In this document: piece by piece, positions 25,801-37,600 of the stretch
Layout of the letters: every line of letters begins with the position of its first letter
How positions within the stretch are numbered: position 1 is the stretch's first letter
DNA from: Owenia fusiformis
Taxonomy: Eukaryota; Annelida; Polychaeta; Sabellida; Oweniidae
Length of the DNA stretch: 64,000 bases
NCBI GenBank assembly: GCA_903813345.2
Contig: CAIIXF020000007.1
Span: forward strand, 2,793,730-2,857,729
Reading direction: 5' to 3'
Program-made: the position numbers and the translations under genes
The notes under the pieces: generated by a model
Seen by the model: the letters and a program-made list of their open reading frames with translations, nothing else
Told to the model about the DNA's origin: nothing
The model's database searches: none

Positions 25801-28800
25801 ACATGGCACTATTATTGTGGAATCCATTGTAGGAAGAGAGACACATAGAAATGTTTCTCTATGTCTAGAAATATTTATACTTAAACATTCACTTCTTTTT
25901 CGGGTATTTGATAAATAACAGCAAAAACATGTGTAAGTATAAATGGAGTGCATTTGATAGTCTGATAGTTGGTACATGAAAATAATGTTCCACTTTGGAT
26001 GTGTTTTAATTATACAGAGGTTCATCTTACATTAAGTTAAAGAGAGAATCAGATCTAGCGGGCAGGTAAACAAAAAATTGTTTCAATTTTAGAATATTTC
26101 TGGCTCATGTCATTCCTTTTCATGTTTATTTTCTAAAAATCCAGTGCACACTTAATTTCAGGAAAACTAAAGATTTCTACAATAATGTATTATTGTTTTT
26201 CTATAAGAATGGTCACCATTCTTATTATTTGGGAGAATTTTAACGTTTATCACCCATTTTCGCACTTTGAATCATTAATAACTTCACCAATTTATAACAT
26301 ATTGTGAATCTTTCGGGAGATATTGTATTTGAGATTGTAAGCAATAGATTGGTAGGTCAAAGGTACATGTTGCTCGTAATTTTGTCACCCCTACAGATCT
26401 GATTCTGCCTTTAATCTGTAACATGATTTTGAAGTATTCTACGAAATAGGAATTATTGCACTATCAGAGGTGTTTTACTTAACAGGTCTAAAGGAGGTTT
26501 CCACTTCCTATGTTAACATGTTTTACTGTACTGTAGTTGATGTACAGAGAAAATACTACTTGACTATGTATTTATGTTGTTTGTATGTTTTCTATGTACT
26601 TGTAATACAGTAAAATCTTTTGAAGTAGTAGAATGTTTGATACGTCAAATTAATGTTCCACTTTGAGGTGTTTTCTAACATATGTTCAGGTAATGTCAAG
26701 AAATAACTTTATACTTATGTTGTTAATACCTCAGTTTAAATACTCAAGTTAATTAATGTATACAATATGTTCTTTTGCCAGTTGACCTCAAGAGAGGTCT
26801 ACAATTAATTGTATATTGTTTGTATGTTTCTAGCAATATGAGAATCAGAAGCGTGACTTCCAGGACCTTCAGCGGCAGTTTGACTTCCTTCAGCAGCAGT
26901 TAAAACAGAGAGATGAACTTATAGAGGTATGCTTAATATGAATATAATGCATGATCTGATTGCTCAGTATTGAGCCATATGAAAAATGAGAGGTCATGGG
27001 TTCAATCCCAGATAATTGCAGATTATTATATTAAAATATAAAATTCTTTATTCACTGCACTCATGGGAGCCAATGATATGTAAGGGAATTTTAATATTTT
27101 TATTTTTCCACCTTTTGGATATTTTTTATTCAGAATTTATTAGCAACGTGCTATACCTTCATCATATTAACACCTGGTGCATTATTTCAGGAGCATGGCC
27201 TGGTGCTAGTTGGTGGGGAGGGAATAGAAGAAGGAGAGGGAGAGGGGAAGAAGACGAAGATTGGCACAGCAGCCCTAGTCACACCAGAGGCAGCTCAGCT
27301 ACTGGAGAATGATGCTGATGATGGAACAACTTTAGGTGGAGCAACATTAGGTGTGTGAAATATTTTTCCTTCTCATGGTTTCGCCTTTTTCAGAACCTAT
27401 TTTTGGGAATTTCACGATTTCATTGTATCCCTTATAATAAAAGAAAAGTATGTAAGTACTCCGAGATAGTAAGAGGTCTCCAACTTTTTGTGGATGGTGT
27501 ACGGCATCTGTGACAAATTACATATACAGCATCTGTAACAAATGGCAGGTGGTGACATTTTGCATGTTGATGTTGTTAATAATGTTGTGTAGAGTGATGG
27601 TGTGATTGATTCTAGTGCAATTCTAGAGATTGAACTACTTCTTAATGTGATTGTAGGGACATCAATCATTTTGTAATATGCTTTTCTAAATGTGTATTGT
27701 ATCTTCTCATCTCTTCTGCATAATCATAATAACCATCAGTATATTTAGTATTACTTTAGTATTACTTCTTCATTCATTGCTCTTCACAATGTTATCATGC
27801 TCTGTTGTATCCTCATATATTGCTCTGTTGTATCACACATTATATTCATTGGTCTATTGTAGCCTACTTTATGACTATATTGCTCTCTTATATCCTACTT
27901 AATGACTATACATTGATCTATTCTATCCTACTTTATAACTACGTATATATTGGTGCTCTAATGTATCCAACTTTATGAGTATTTTGCTATGTTGTATCCT
28001 TCTTTATGAGTTGATGACTATTATTGCAATATTATATCTTACTTAATAACTATATTGCTCTTTTGAATCAATATTATATATATTGCTCTGTTGTATCTTT
28101 GCTTATATTCTTGTTTAGGATCTAAGCGTAAGTCTCTGCACTTTGCATGGCAGTAACTTTAAATTCTGAGTTTCCTACAAAGTCAGTTCCAGGATTCTTT
28201 GCAATAGCATTATTTTAGATTTAAAGATTAATTTGTCCTCGTATGCTGTAATAATTCACTAGTAATCCTGTTTTTTTTGTATTTGATGAAAGATAACCGC
28301 AAGAATGTTTTTGTAGAGAAAACTGGGACTGAAAACCTTGATGCATTGATTGAAAAATTGGCTGGCAAAGTTCATAAGCTTGCAATGCTCATATGGATAT
28401 GAAAGAATTAACTGTAAATATTGAACAATGAAATAAAAACAGTGTTGAATTTTATTGTTTTCACATTAAGTGTGATATGCATGTGTTGTGGTTTAGTTTG
28501 TACATGCATAAGATGTATTAATAATACAGAAGATTTGAGAAACATATTTTTGCATTTATAGCCTTAATATAGTATTTTGGTCAGTGCAACTTTAAACATT
28601 TGAATGAATGGTTGTTTACTTTGTGTTACATTATATATATTATTTTTATTTTTTGAAATCTTGGAGCAAAAATGAACTAGGAGTGATGCTTGTTGAAAAA
28701 GAAATGTGTCTTCAATAAATAGATCGATATTTTGAAAAATTCTATGTTCTCTGACACGAGGCATGGAGCAATCGATATTTGTAACAACATCTTGAAAAAC

Positions 28801-30980
28801 AAGAATGTTTTTGGAGATTGTTTGAGCCAAACTTTGATTCAAAACTTTGATTTTGTGTTATGGATATGTATTTAACGAAACAAAGTGTTCATGTATTGTA
28901 ATTTTAATGTGCAGAGCCTCAAAGTACAATGTGATATTTTTTACAATTCAGTTGATTTCAAAATCAGCAAGTTTATTTTTGTTTTTATTTAGTATGCTAT
29001 TAATTATTATATTATTTAAATATTTTAGATGAAAAACTCAAGAACTTTGCCACAGAAAGAAAGCAGTTATTAGCACAGGTATATCAACTTTAAATATTTT
29101 GGAATGTCTTAAATAAATCCTATGCAGCAAAACTATTTATGGTAAAATTCATGAGAAAAATGAGCTCAAGTATATTGCTTCTTGACTTTTAATAACTGTT
29201 AAAAATATTTTGCATAATTGTGTTGTACTTTTGACTCAAATATTGCAATAATATATTGTAACTATGTGAAAGACGTAATTGTTTTACATATTAATTTATA
29301 TTCAACAAAAGGAAGGGGAGGCTTTCTTTGTAATCGGGGGATCGGGAAATATGAATGTTTCTTAGCAATGCCAGTCATTATTGGAGATTCTTCCTGTATA
29401 TAAAATTCTGCAGAATTTATGATTTGTGGTCACTGGATGGATTCTATTTTGTAGTGACATCACAATTAGGCCACACTGATGTACTGTTTGATTTTGAGAC
29501 ATATCCTCTGTATTTCGTATTGTATTGATTTAATTTTCAGAAGTTCAACATCCATTCCAAGCACATACCAAGTCTAAGATCTTTCTGACATGATTTAGAT
29601 AGCGGTTAAGTGCCCCCCGATTTTGGAAAAATGTGGGGCGCTTATAGGCATCGATGTTTAGTATGAATTTCGTCATACTCATGATCTAGTCAAATCGACA
29701 TACCTGGTAAAAATCCAATCCATAGTTTGCATAAAACGCGTTCGCCATTTCGTCTCTCCATCATGTCTAATATTAATTCAATGTGATGTCATACCAATAA
29801 GATAAAATCCATGACAACATACTTGAATTCTGATCGCAAAAGGTCAATTAGACAATGCCACTGCTTTACAGAGCATTTTGTTTTTCAGATAAAGAAACTC
29901 AAAGATGACCTGGAGACTGAAAAAGAACGAAATTTATTAACTGAAAAATATAATTCTCCTGTTAAAAAATCTAATGGTCCAGATCCAACTGCTCTGATAG
30001 ACATGCAGAGTGAGTAACCGTGGCTTTACAACATTTCTTTATGTCTAAAATCACAGCATTATTTGTTACACTTAAACATCCAACATGAGTCAAATGGCAA
30101 CTTTTTCTATGTGTAAAATTACAACATTTTACATATGTTAAGATTATACATGTATATGTTGAACTGAAACAACATGTGCTAAGTGACATCTTTTTCTATG
30201 TGTAAAATTACAAATTTCTACATATGTTAACATTATATGTTGAACTGTAACATGAAAAATGTATGAAATAACCTTTCTATGTGTAAAATTACAACAATCT
30301 CATATTATGCAAAACTGCCACATCCAACACATTTTTCCCATGTGTAGCATTACAATATCAATTATCCAAGTATGTTAAATGATGATGATGATGAAAATAA
30401 TTTCCAATTGTTGATGATCGTTTTTTTGTTTGACAGAAGACACAAACAGACAAATCAATGACTATAAGTTCAAACTCCAGAAGGCTCAACAGGAGATTAC
30501 GACACTAGATGGCAGTGTGATCAGACTCGAGAGCCAAGTAAAACGCTACAAAACCGCTGCAGAGAACTCTGAAAAGGTTGAAGAAGACCTGAAACAAGAG
30601 AAAAGGAAACTTCAAAGAGAGGTTAGTCTGATTTCACTGAAATGTAATGTTTGATATGAAATGTATTTTTCTCATTGAACATAATTTGCACTGTCTAGAA
30701 ATGTTCTAGTTCATTCACCGATTAAAAGTCAATTTTTTAAGACCTGTGTTATAATTATTGTGTAAATTCTTTGTACAGTTGTCAGAAGATTTCTTGGTAT
30801 CTCAAACTAAAGGTATAGGCTATTGCACAATTTAAATCCGCAAATTGAAAATTTAATGAATTTGTTTTTCAGTTACGAGAAACTCAGAACTCTGTAGAAG
30901 AATTGCAGTCAGCCAATAATCATTTGCAAAAGAGACTAGAAAAAGTTAAATCTGATCGGCGTGCTATCATGAACACATAA
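10877..30980 (+). CDS. LRRFIP2: Leucine-rich repeat flightless-interacting protein (LRRFIP1/2 orthologue), complete, 11 exons
   Basis: Coiled-coil protein whose vertebrate relatives bind Flightless-I and act in Toll-like-receptor/MyD88 and Wnt signalling. Exons: 10877-10966, 18806-18892, 20698-20745, 22960-23058, 23604-23774, 26834-26926, 27191-27350, 29029-29078, 29889-30009, 30437-30621, 30873-30980, giving about 404 aa. Phases match throughout. The N-terminus has [15 protein letters not shown] then [16 protein letters not shown], the hallmark of the family. Exon 4 is a Ser-rich linker. Coiled coil starts in exon 5 ([20 protein letters not shown]), continues through QRDELIEEHGLVLV at the exon 6/7 join, and ends with [20 protein letters not shown] and [13 protein letters not shown], all close to human LRRFIP2. 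The vertebrate LRRFIP1/2 split probably post-dates this gene, so the symbol is nominal. First AATAAA after the stop is at 31161. Additional microexons are possible (see 21258 and 28119). Confidence 0.93.
11173..11899. repeat. Foldback repeat in LRRFIP intron 1
   Basis: The left arm (about 11173-11290, containing GAACTTGAAATATAAG and TTACCTAAAGATTGGG) is matched in reverse complement by about 11790-11899 (CCCAATCTTTAGGTAA, TTATATTTCAAGTTC). Arms are imperfect, with small insertions, so the element is older than the hairpin at 92-519. The interior holds a short open frame at 11589-11831 that overlaps the right arm and is not gene-like. Confidence 0.75.
12230..12490. mobile_element. Dispersed repeat related to 47040-47600 (opposite orientation)
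   Basis: Shares blocks with the intron repeat at 47 kb: CAACCAATCAGAATG, TGACGTCACTC, and TGCTGAATTTCACCAT followed by TTGAATGGCCTATCATTATT. Block order is consistent with one family inserted in two orientations. No coding capacity. Confidence 0.7.
15954..16027 (+). repeat. Two-copy 37-bp tandem duplication
   Basis: The unit beginning TGGTTTGTACTGCACATG and ending GGCATACAC occurs twice without visible mismatch, followed by the start of a third. It is a simple recent tandem duplication in LRRFIP intron 1. Confidence 0.85.
21258..21275 (+). other. Candidate 18-nt microexon in LRRFIP intron 3
   Basis: GCTGGGGATCAGTCTCAG is bounded by TTGTAG and GTACTA. Its length is a multiple of 3 and both flanking exons join in phase 0, so inclusion would add AGDQSQ without changing frame. 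Vertebrate LRRFIP genes are heavily alternatively spliced at this region. The pyrimidine tract is mediocre; no transcript evidence. Confidence 0.3.
23357..23490. repeat. Dispersed repeat family A, copy 1
   Basis: Contains CAAGTGGTGACATATTGTTA, CCAACTTTTTGTGGATGGTG and AACAAATGGCAGGTGGTGAC. The same phrases recur in order at about 27478-27585 and 54911-55065, always within an intron. It has no coding capacity; a MITE or SINE fragment is possible. Confidence 0.75.
24317..24541. repeat. 225-bp foldback element in LRRFIP intron 5
   Basis: AATAGACGTTTCTGATAAAT at the left is matched by ATTTATCGGAAATGTCTATT at the right. Inner blocks CTCTTTTGATCCACCAG and TTGGCTAGATTGATGATG are also matched in reverse complement. 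Arms are about 85 bp with several mismatches. It is a hairpin MITE without an open frame. Confidence 0.82.
26945..27025 (+). repeat. tRNA-derived SINE remnant
   Basis: GATTGCTCAGTATTGAGC resembles a pol III A box region and GGTTCAATCCC at about 26999 is a good B box. The spacing is roughly that of a tRNA 5' half, but the acceptor stem cannot be folded, so this is a short SINE-like fragment rather than a tRNA gene. Confidence 0.4.
27478..27585. repeat. Dispersed repeat family A, copy 2
   Basis: CCAACTTTTTGTGGATGGTG, then a duplicated GCATCTGTNACAAAT phrase, then AATGGCAGGTGGTGACATTT. Shorter and rearranged relative to the copies at 23357 and 54911. In LRRFIP intron 7. Confidence 0.65.
27785..28110. 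repeat. Degenerate tandem repeat in LRRFIP intron 7
   Basis: Phrases of the form TATTGCTCTGTTGTATCCTACTTTATGACTA recur about every 40-50 bases with much divergence. The result is a pyrimidine-rich stretch directly upstream of the candidate microexon at 28119. Confidence 0.6.
28119..28127 (+). other. Candidate 9-nt microexon in LRRFIP intron 7
   Basis: GATCTAAGC lies between a strong acceptor (a long T/C-rich tract ending TTTAG) and a consensus donor (GTAAGT). Exon 7 ends in phase 1 and exon 8 starts in phase 1, so nine bases would insert three codons and keep the frame. Both sites are better than several real ones in this gene. It could also be a decoy; transcript data would decide. Confidence 0.35.
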
Positions 30981-33900
30981 GTATGAATACTTGCATATAG
31001 GATTTTACAATTTAAACTAGGATATTAACGAATTATAGGACATCAAGTTTGATGAGAGCTACTTAAACTGTTATAAAGTTGTGTTTTTCATTGGCAGTTG
31101 AAAATTGTGTGAGTCCCAAGCGCCATCTTTAGTGCGTAAGAAGCAGTTGTTGAACCCTGGAATAAAATAACTTAATAGTTATCCTCTACTTTCAATATAA
31201 AGAATGGAATTACCAAGGAATGAAATGTATGGGATCTGTTTAAACTTATGTTTACTCATTATGTCAGAAACAGACCCCATTCTCATAAGGAATAAAATAT
31301 AGCTTACACAAAAATGCCAAAAAATCATCAGATATGGAAAGAAGACTAATTGAGACTTTTTTTATGAATGGTGACATAAGCAAGTTACTAGGAGATTCAA
31401 TCTATACTGGAAACAATTAGATTTTAATATATTAAGAATTAATATATTGAATGGTTACACTGAATCTGGATTAATGATGTTTTGAACTTCTCATGTAGAA
31501 ATGATGATTTGATTTTGGATGACATACTCCAGTTTTCTACAAAAAAATACAAATTTTCATTGTATTATGCTTGAAGAAATGCACTGTTTTACACTGGCTC
31601 GAAAATTTTACTCTGCAAGAATTTTTCATGACCTCTGATCGATGAAATCCTAAAAACTTTTTGAGAAGATTTTTGAGAAGATTAGACTTTTCCAATAAAC
31701 CTTTCACCCTTTGCTACACTAAATGAAATAAGATAGGATAGTTTGACTCATGATGTAATATAAGTGATATCTGTATCAGATAATTGTATCCCATTTTTGA
31801 ATACCAGACATCTTGTTTATATATTCTGGATTTTCTTGATCTAGCAAAACGTGTCTGGGTTTATTGGAACTGTATATTGCGCATGTAATTTGAGGAGACT
31901 CGGCTGCTGTACATGGTGGTGTATTTTGCTTCATCATTTAAAAAATCCACAAAAATTGCAACTTCCTTGAAAATTCTGAAACTGAAATTGTTGTGGCCAG
32001 CTATTCTGCTCCAACATGGAAAAAATTTGGAAAATGTTGCTGACTGTTAGGGAAGTTTAGAAATAGGTACATCTAAGATGTAAAAGTAAAAGTGGTCATT
32101 TGATTGGTATTATGCTCTATCAAAAACCATATTGGTTTTGAAAAGGTGTCTAACTTCACATGACAACCATATTAAAAATGAATAGGGTGCATCACAAGAA
32201 TGCCTGATTTTGTGTTCAACATTGAATTATGGACCAGTTCCTATACACAATGAAATTGTATACAGGTCCGCTTTTTCATTAGACTGTGTTCACAAAAAAG
32301 GGCCAGTTCTTATGCTACACTCCTTATGTATGTATCCCTGTGTATAATCTGCCATTCCGCCCATTCATGCTTATTTTATGTCTTGCTCTCTAAATCTTCT
32401 AAATAAGGTGCTTAAGTGACGGTGTCAAATTGTTGACAGTTGTGGTAGAATAAAGTTTATCTCGGGAGGGGAATCAAATCTTTAATGAAAAATGTTGCTT
32501 TCAAGATTGGGAAATCAAGTGCTAGACAGCAAATCGACATTTTCAAATTTTGTAAAAGTTAAATCATAACATAATAATCGTTGTTCCTCCACAACAGTCA
32601 ACATTTTGACACAATATGATGGCATTTTCATTGTGCCCCTCTGATGTCTTAATATATCAAGATATCTGAACTCTGAATTTGTAACAAATGTTTTCACAAC
32701 TAGCTATTTTATTCATAGAAGAGGTCCTTTTTCATAATGCATGTACCACGTGTACACATGTATTTAAAATTGTTGGAAGTACTAGTGAAGAATTTAACAT
32801 TAATTTGATATGTATGATTTGAATTTAATGTTACATTCATTGCTTCTCATATATCTAGTCCTCAATTGTAATTCATGTAATATCAAATGTCTTTCTTCAG
32901 AGAAAGCAAAGTAATTTTGAATATTTGGAGAGTGTTTTAGGAGTGGTCCTGCTGGTAGTCTACTGTGTAATTTTAAAATCTTGAACTGTTCAAATTTAAT
33001 ATTAAATAAAAAAAAAACATTTATATATAGCCTAGTAAATAGTCCTGTGCATTTGTTTTAGGATCTTATATAGTTCCTAACCTCCTTTACTTATATAAGG
33101 AGTACTTTCCTTTCAAAAACATGTCAAACAGTAGTTGAAATGCCATGTACATTTTTCTTTTCCATTGTATACAATGATTATACCCCCATTTAATCAATTA
33201 ATTTGTGGAAAAACTGGTGATTTTGTTTTAGTTTAACCCTCCTCATTCCTATGGCCAGAATCAATATTTCACATTTGTCAAAAGAAATCATGATTTATCT
33301 TTTCACCTAACAAAATTAATTTTGCTCTTCACACAGCATTTGGTTCACATTTGGAGATCATCCCTTTGCCCAATCCCTGTTTTCTATACAAAGTACAATG
33401 GATTCCCTAGAGGCTGGGTGTTGTAGTGAAAAATGTTCTCCATTTGTGTAGGGTAACCATATTTCCTGAAATGATCAGTTATATTCTGGAGAATGTAAAC
33501 AAACTGAGTGTCACAGATAAGATCACTTGCATAGAGTGTAATGGAAAATTTGAAAATGCAGCGATCAATCAGATTTTTTGACACTTATGATAAAATATTA
33601 TTTAAAAGTGCAACAGACAAAGAGACTAAAAACAATGACACAACCTTACAATAGTTACACTCACAACATAATGTCCTGTCTAACATCCTGGTTTATATTA
33701 TTTAAAATGGATTAAATCTATACCTTGCATCTATCTCTAACAAAAATGGAACAATATGTTTGGTTTTCAATGTGCTGCTGAGAAACTTGGCCAGTTTCCA
33801 TTCAAACAATGCCCAGTCATGTAAGACACTTTAGATCAAATCATGGACTATCAGGCAGGATAGACATTTTTATTCAGTTTGAACCCTGCATGGACTGTGA

Positions 33901-34638
33901 AGATTGTGGAATTATGTAAGTCTACTTTGTATTGTAAATTCTGCTATCTAATCAATCATTCAGTCTATGACTATCATTTCAATCATAACATAATCATACA
34001 ATTTAACAATAATCTTTATTCAATTTAAGACAATTAATTATAATGCAATACAATAAACAATACGGTACAGTATAACTTATCAGTTCAATGCACTGCTAAA
34101 CGAATCTTTTAAATTTTTGAGAAGATGTAAATTGGTGATAAAGGGAGCACCATATTATTCCGAGGTAAGCTACAGTATTACACATCTACTTAATAAGCTT
34201 AGGCCATAAGAAGTTTTGTTTTGCGTCCTGGCAAAATCCAAATCATGCAAGGGTTCAAGGAAAACAAACACACACTCAAGAAAAAACACAAACTTGTTTG
34301 CTTAAAAAATGTATACATTTTATGGACATAAAAAGGGATGACATACCAATTTGCAATGATTACAAACACATATCTAGTAACCAAAATAAGAAAATGCACA
34401 ATATATGCCAAAGTAATCAATAACACTGTCAATTTTGATCCACATCAAATTGTCCCTCATTTCTCTTTCTGACTGAATGAAATGTGACAGTACTTTCAGG
34501 CCCTTGTGATTGCTATTTGGATGTGTTTGTTTTTTCTGATTTACTCAAAATCGTGCAAGCAAGGGGATGCAAAACAAAGAATTTACTTCTTATGGCCTCA
34601 CATAGATATTCAAGTTGGAATACCCATTAGTGTTATTT
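30981..34638. other. LRRFIP 3' UTR and convergent intergenic region
   Basis: The first AATAAA after the LRRFIP stop is at 31161; others follow, including an A-rich one near 33003. The facing zinc-finger gene ends at 34639, with a candidate minus-strand poly(A) signal (TTTATT on plus) at about 34015. I see no exon, RNA gene or clear repeat between. Confidence 0.55.
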
Positions 34639-37600
34639 TCACTTTTTGCAGTTTGTTTCTTGTGGATTCTCCAGTGGATCAAACATTTGCCCTTGAATAT
34701 GTCCTACCCCTGTAGATGAAGGATTAGAGTCATTATTGTCTTCACATGGGATTTTATTACTCTCTGGATCTATTTGTGTCAACATATAGTTAAAGTATTC
34801 ATTTAATTTTACAGGCTGAATTGATAATTTCTCTTTCATATTTTTCTGTTGCTTTTTCTGAAATGTTAGCTTTTGTTTGCTTTCAGACTTTGGATTTAGT
34901 TCAGCATTGGACATTTCAGTTCTGTTACTTTTTGTACTTGTTAGCATAGATGGCTCCACTAGCAAATCTGGGGTTGCTATGGTTTCAATTTCTATGTGTT
35001 CCCTCTCAACAGGATTAAAAATAACTTGACTAGTAATGGTTGAGCTCTGAAGGGAATCATCATTAGGAGCTTTTACGTGGTTCGATATATCACCAGTAGG
35101 TATTTCAATATGCTCAGATGTTACAATATTGTCAGTTAATATTGACTCCTCATTTAATATGAGTACCTCTTCTGTAGGGTTAGAGATATCTGCATTTATG
35201 GACAGGTCTTGTTCTTCATAAACATTGTCAGTTGACATTGGTATAATTACTACATTAGATACATCATCAATTGGTACAATCAGCCTCTCCTCAGGATTAG
35301 AAAAATCATTGGAAGCTATAATTTCAACCCCTCCTTCAGGGTTTGAAACAGATTCACTGGACATAATGCAAACCTCCTCTAAGTTAAAGTTTGATATATC
35401 AGAGTTGCTAAGATACTGAGAGAGATAAGGTTGTGGCGTGTCTGGACTTTCCTTATGCAGACACATACCAATGGGGCTATCCTTGGGAATTACAACATGG
35501 GAGTCCTTTTGAGTTTCACTTGAAGATGGTATGATTGTTTTTGACAATGTCACACTAGTTAAATTCAAAGATGATGGCTTAGTTACTGTTTTCTTTTGTG
35601 TTTTCTTTACGGTTTCTACTTGATGAGGTGACATAGCTGTGATAATCGTTTTAGATGTTGACACATCAGATTGTAAAATAGACTTGGACAGTTTATTGGA
35701 TGCTGAAGATATAATGTTTTGTTTTTTATCAATAATGGAGCTCGGTTTCCTTTTCTTTTTTGATATTGCAGGCATGTCTTGGTTCGCCTTCAGTTTTGTT
35801 GATATGTTTTTTGTTGAATTTAATGGGTGTGTACCTGGGACTATTACAAGGGATCCAGGTTTAATTCCAGCAGGAACTGCAAGCATATTTATGTTAGGTC
35901 GAACACCTTGCGTCCTACCCGTGGAATCAATCTTAGTGACATCACTATTAGCTGGAACAATTGGAACATAACGAATACCACTAACTGACAGGTTCATATT
36001 TTGTGGTTCTGCATGGCTCATATTTAATATTTTCTCCTGTGTTTTGTTCGCCTGGCTTCTGGATATAGGGGAAACTAAAGTCGAATAAACTTGAGCTGTT
36101 GTTGATGGACTAGTCTCATCTTTATCTGATGTGGTTGATGGACTAGTCTTGTCTTTATCTGATGTGGTTGATGGACTAGTCTTGTCTTTATCTGATGTGG
36201 TTGATGGACTCGTCTTGTCATTGTCTGACGTGGTTGATGGACCAATCTTATCTTTATCTGATGTGGTTGATGGACTAGACTTGTCTTTATCTGATGTGGT
36301 TGATGAACTAGTCTTATCTTTATCTGATGGTTCCTTAACTGTTCCTTGCACCCCTTCATCATTTTGATCCAATGTAACAATTGGCTGACTAGACTTATTT
36401 TGCTGAGGCAATGCTTCAGTTGAAGGCAAACTTGACTGTTCCTTACCTCCAACTTCTGTATGGGTTACTGAAGTAACTGTGTCACTAGCTGTTATCCCTT
36501 CCTTTCTTTCCTTATCCTTTCTACTCTTTCTCGAGCTAGGATAAGAAATCTTAATTGTTTTCAGTCCATTATTCAGATGGACTGTATTGCAACTAGGTTT
36601 ACGTTTGATGGGTCTCAATGCATCACAATGTTGTTCATGCTGTGACAGTTCCCATTTAGAATTCACCTGTAGGTTACAGTATTGGCACTGCTGTTGTTGT
36701 GTTCTATGCCACTGTAAGGTGTGGGCCTTTAATATACTTTCTGTTGGGAACTTCTTAGGACAGCTACCACAGCTGATGGATTTCTCTGCAAAATACAATG
36801 GCTTATATCTATATATCTTATATCATTCTATGAAAGTATGACATTTTACAATGTACGAACCAAGGGAAATATATTTTTGAGGAATAAAAAACAAAATATA
36901 TTTTAATTCAAAATTGTTTATTTTTATAAAAGCTGTAGTTAAGTATAATGCCATATTTTCCACAAAATCCTAAAAAGAATGGCTGATTTTGACAAAAATA
37001 GTTTTATGTAAAATTACATAAAATTTGTTTCTGCATAAAAATGTATCCTTACATGCGACAATTTTGAACATTCATTTGACTGACAAGCGTTGTGAGAGGG
37101 GTAAAAATAGAAAATTTGAAAATAGAAAAATGGATGTAAATATATGCAAGTAAATGTGACTTATTCTCATCAGTAATCAAACAATGGAACATAACAAACC
37201 ATTTGTTACATTAAACTGTTTGACTGACTAAAAAGGAATAAAACTGACAAAATATGACAAGTAAATTTTATATGTTACAAATGACAATTTTGAGAATTTA
37301 AAAGTGACTTTAGCAACCTCAATGCCTCCTCTTGGGGAGCCCTTTATATCCTCCAGTCACTTAGTTTATAAAATACATACATGTAGTAGATCTGCCATAA
37401 AAGACAAATATGTACCTGTGTGCATCACATCTAAATGATGGCCAAGATTGGTCTTTTTCAGGAACTTTTTTCCACAGTGAGCACAATCAAATGTCACGTC
37501 CCTTGTGTGAGTCTTGATGTGGTCTCTAAGGACACCTGAGAGATGGAATGCTTTGTCACAGGTGGGACATTTGTGTTTGCGTTGAGATTCATCTGCATGG

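Larger units (their letters stand above)
18893..26833 (+). other. LRRFIP introns 2-5, mostly unremarkable non-coding DNA
   Basis: Four introns (18893-20697, 20746-22959, 23059-23603, 23775-26833). Apart from the candidate microexon at 21258, a dispersed repeat at about 23357-23480 and a foldback at 24317-24541, I see only AT-rich sequence. Open frames such as 22218-22508 and 24974-25204 lack splice support and protein-like composition. Confidence 0.6.

Noticed and set aside
36075-36452. Overlapping 125- and 78-codon frames in the zinc-finger exon
   Set aside because: They are alternative frames of the 33-bp coding repeat.
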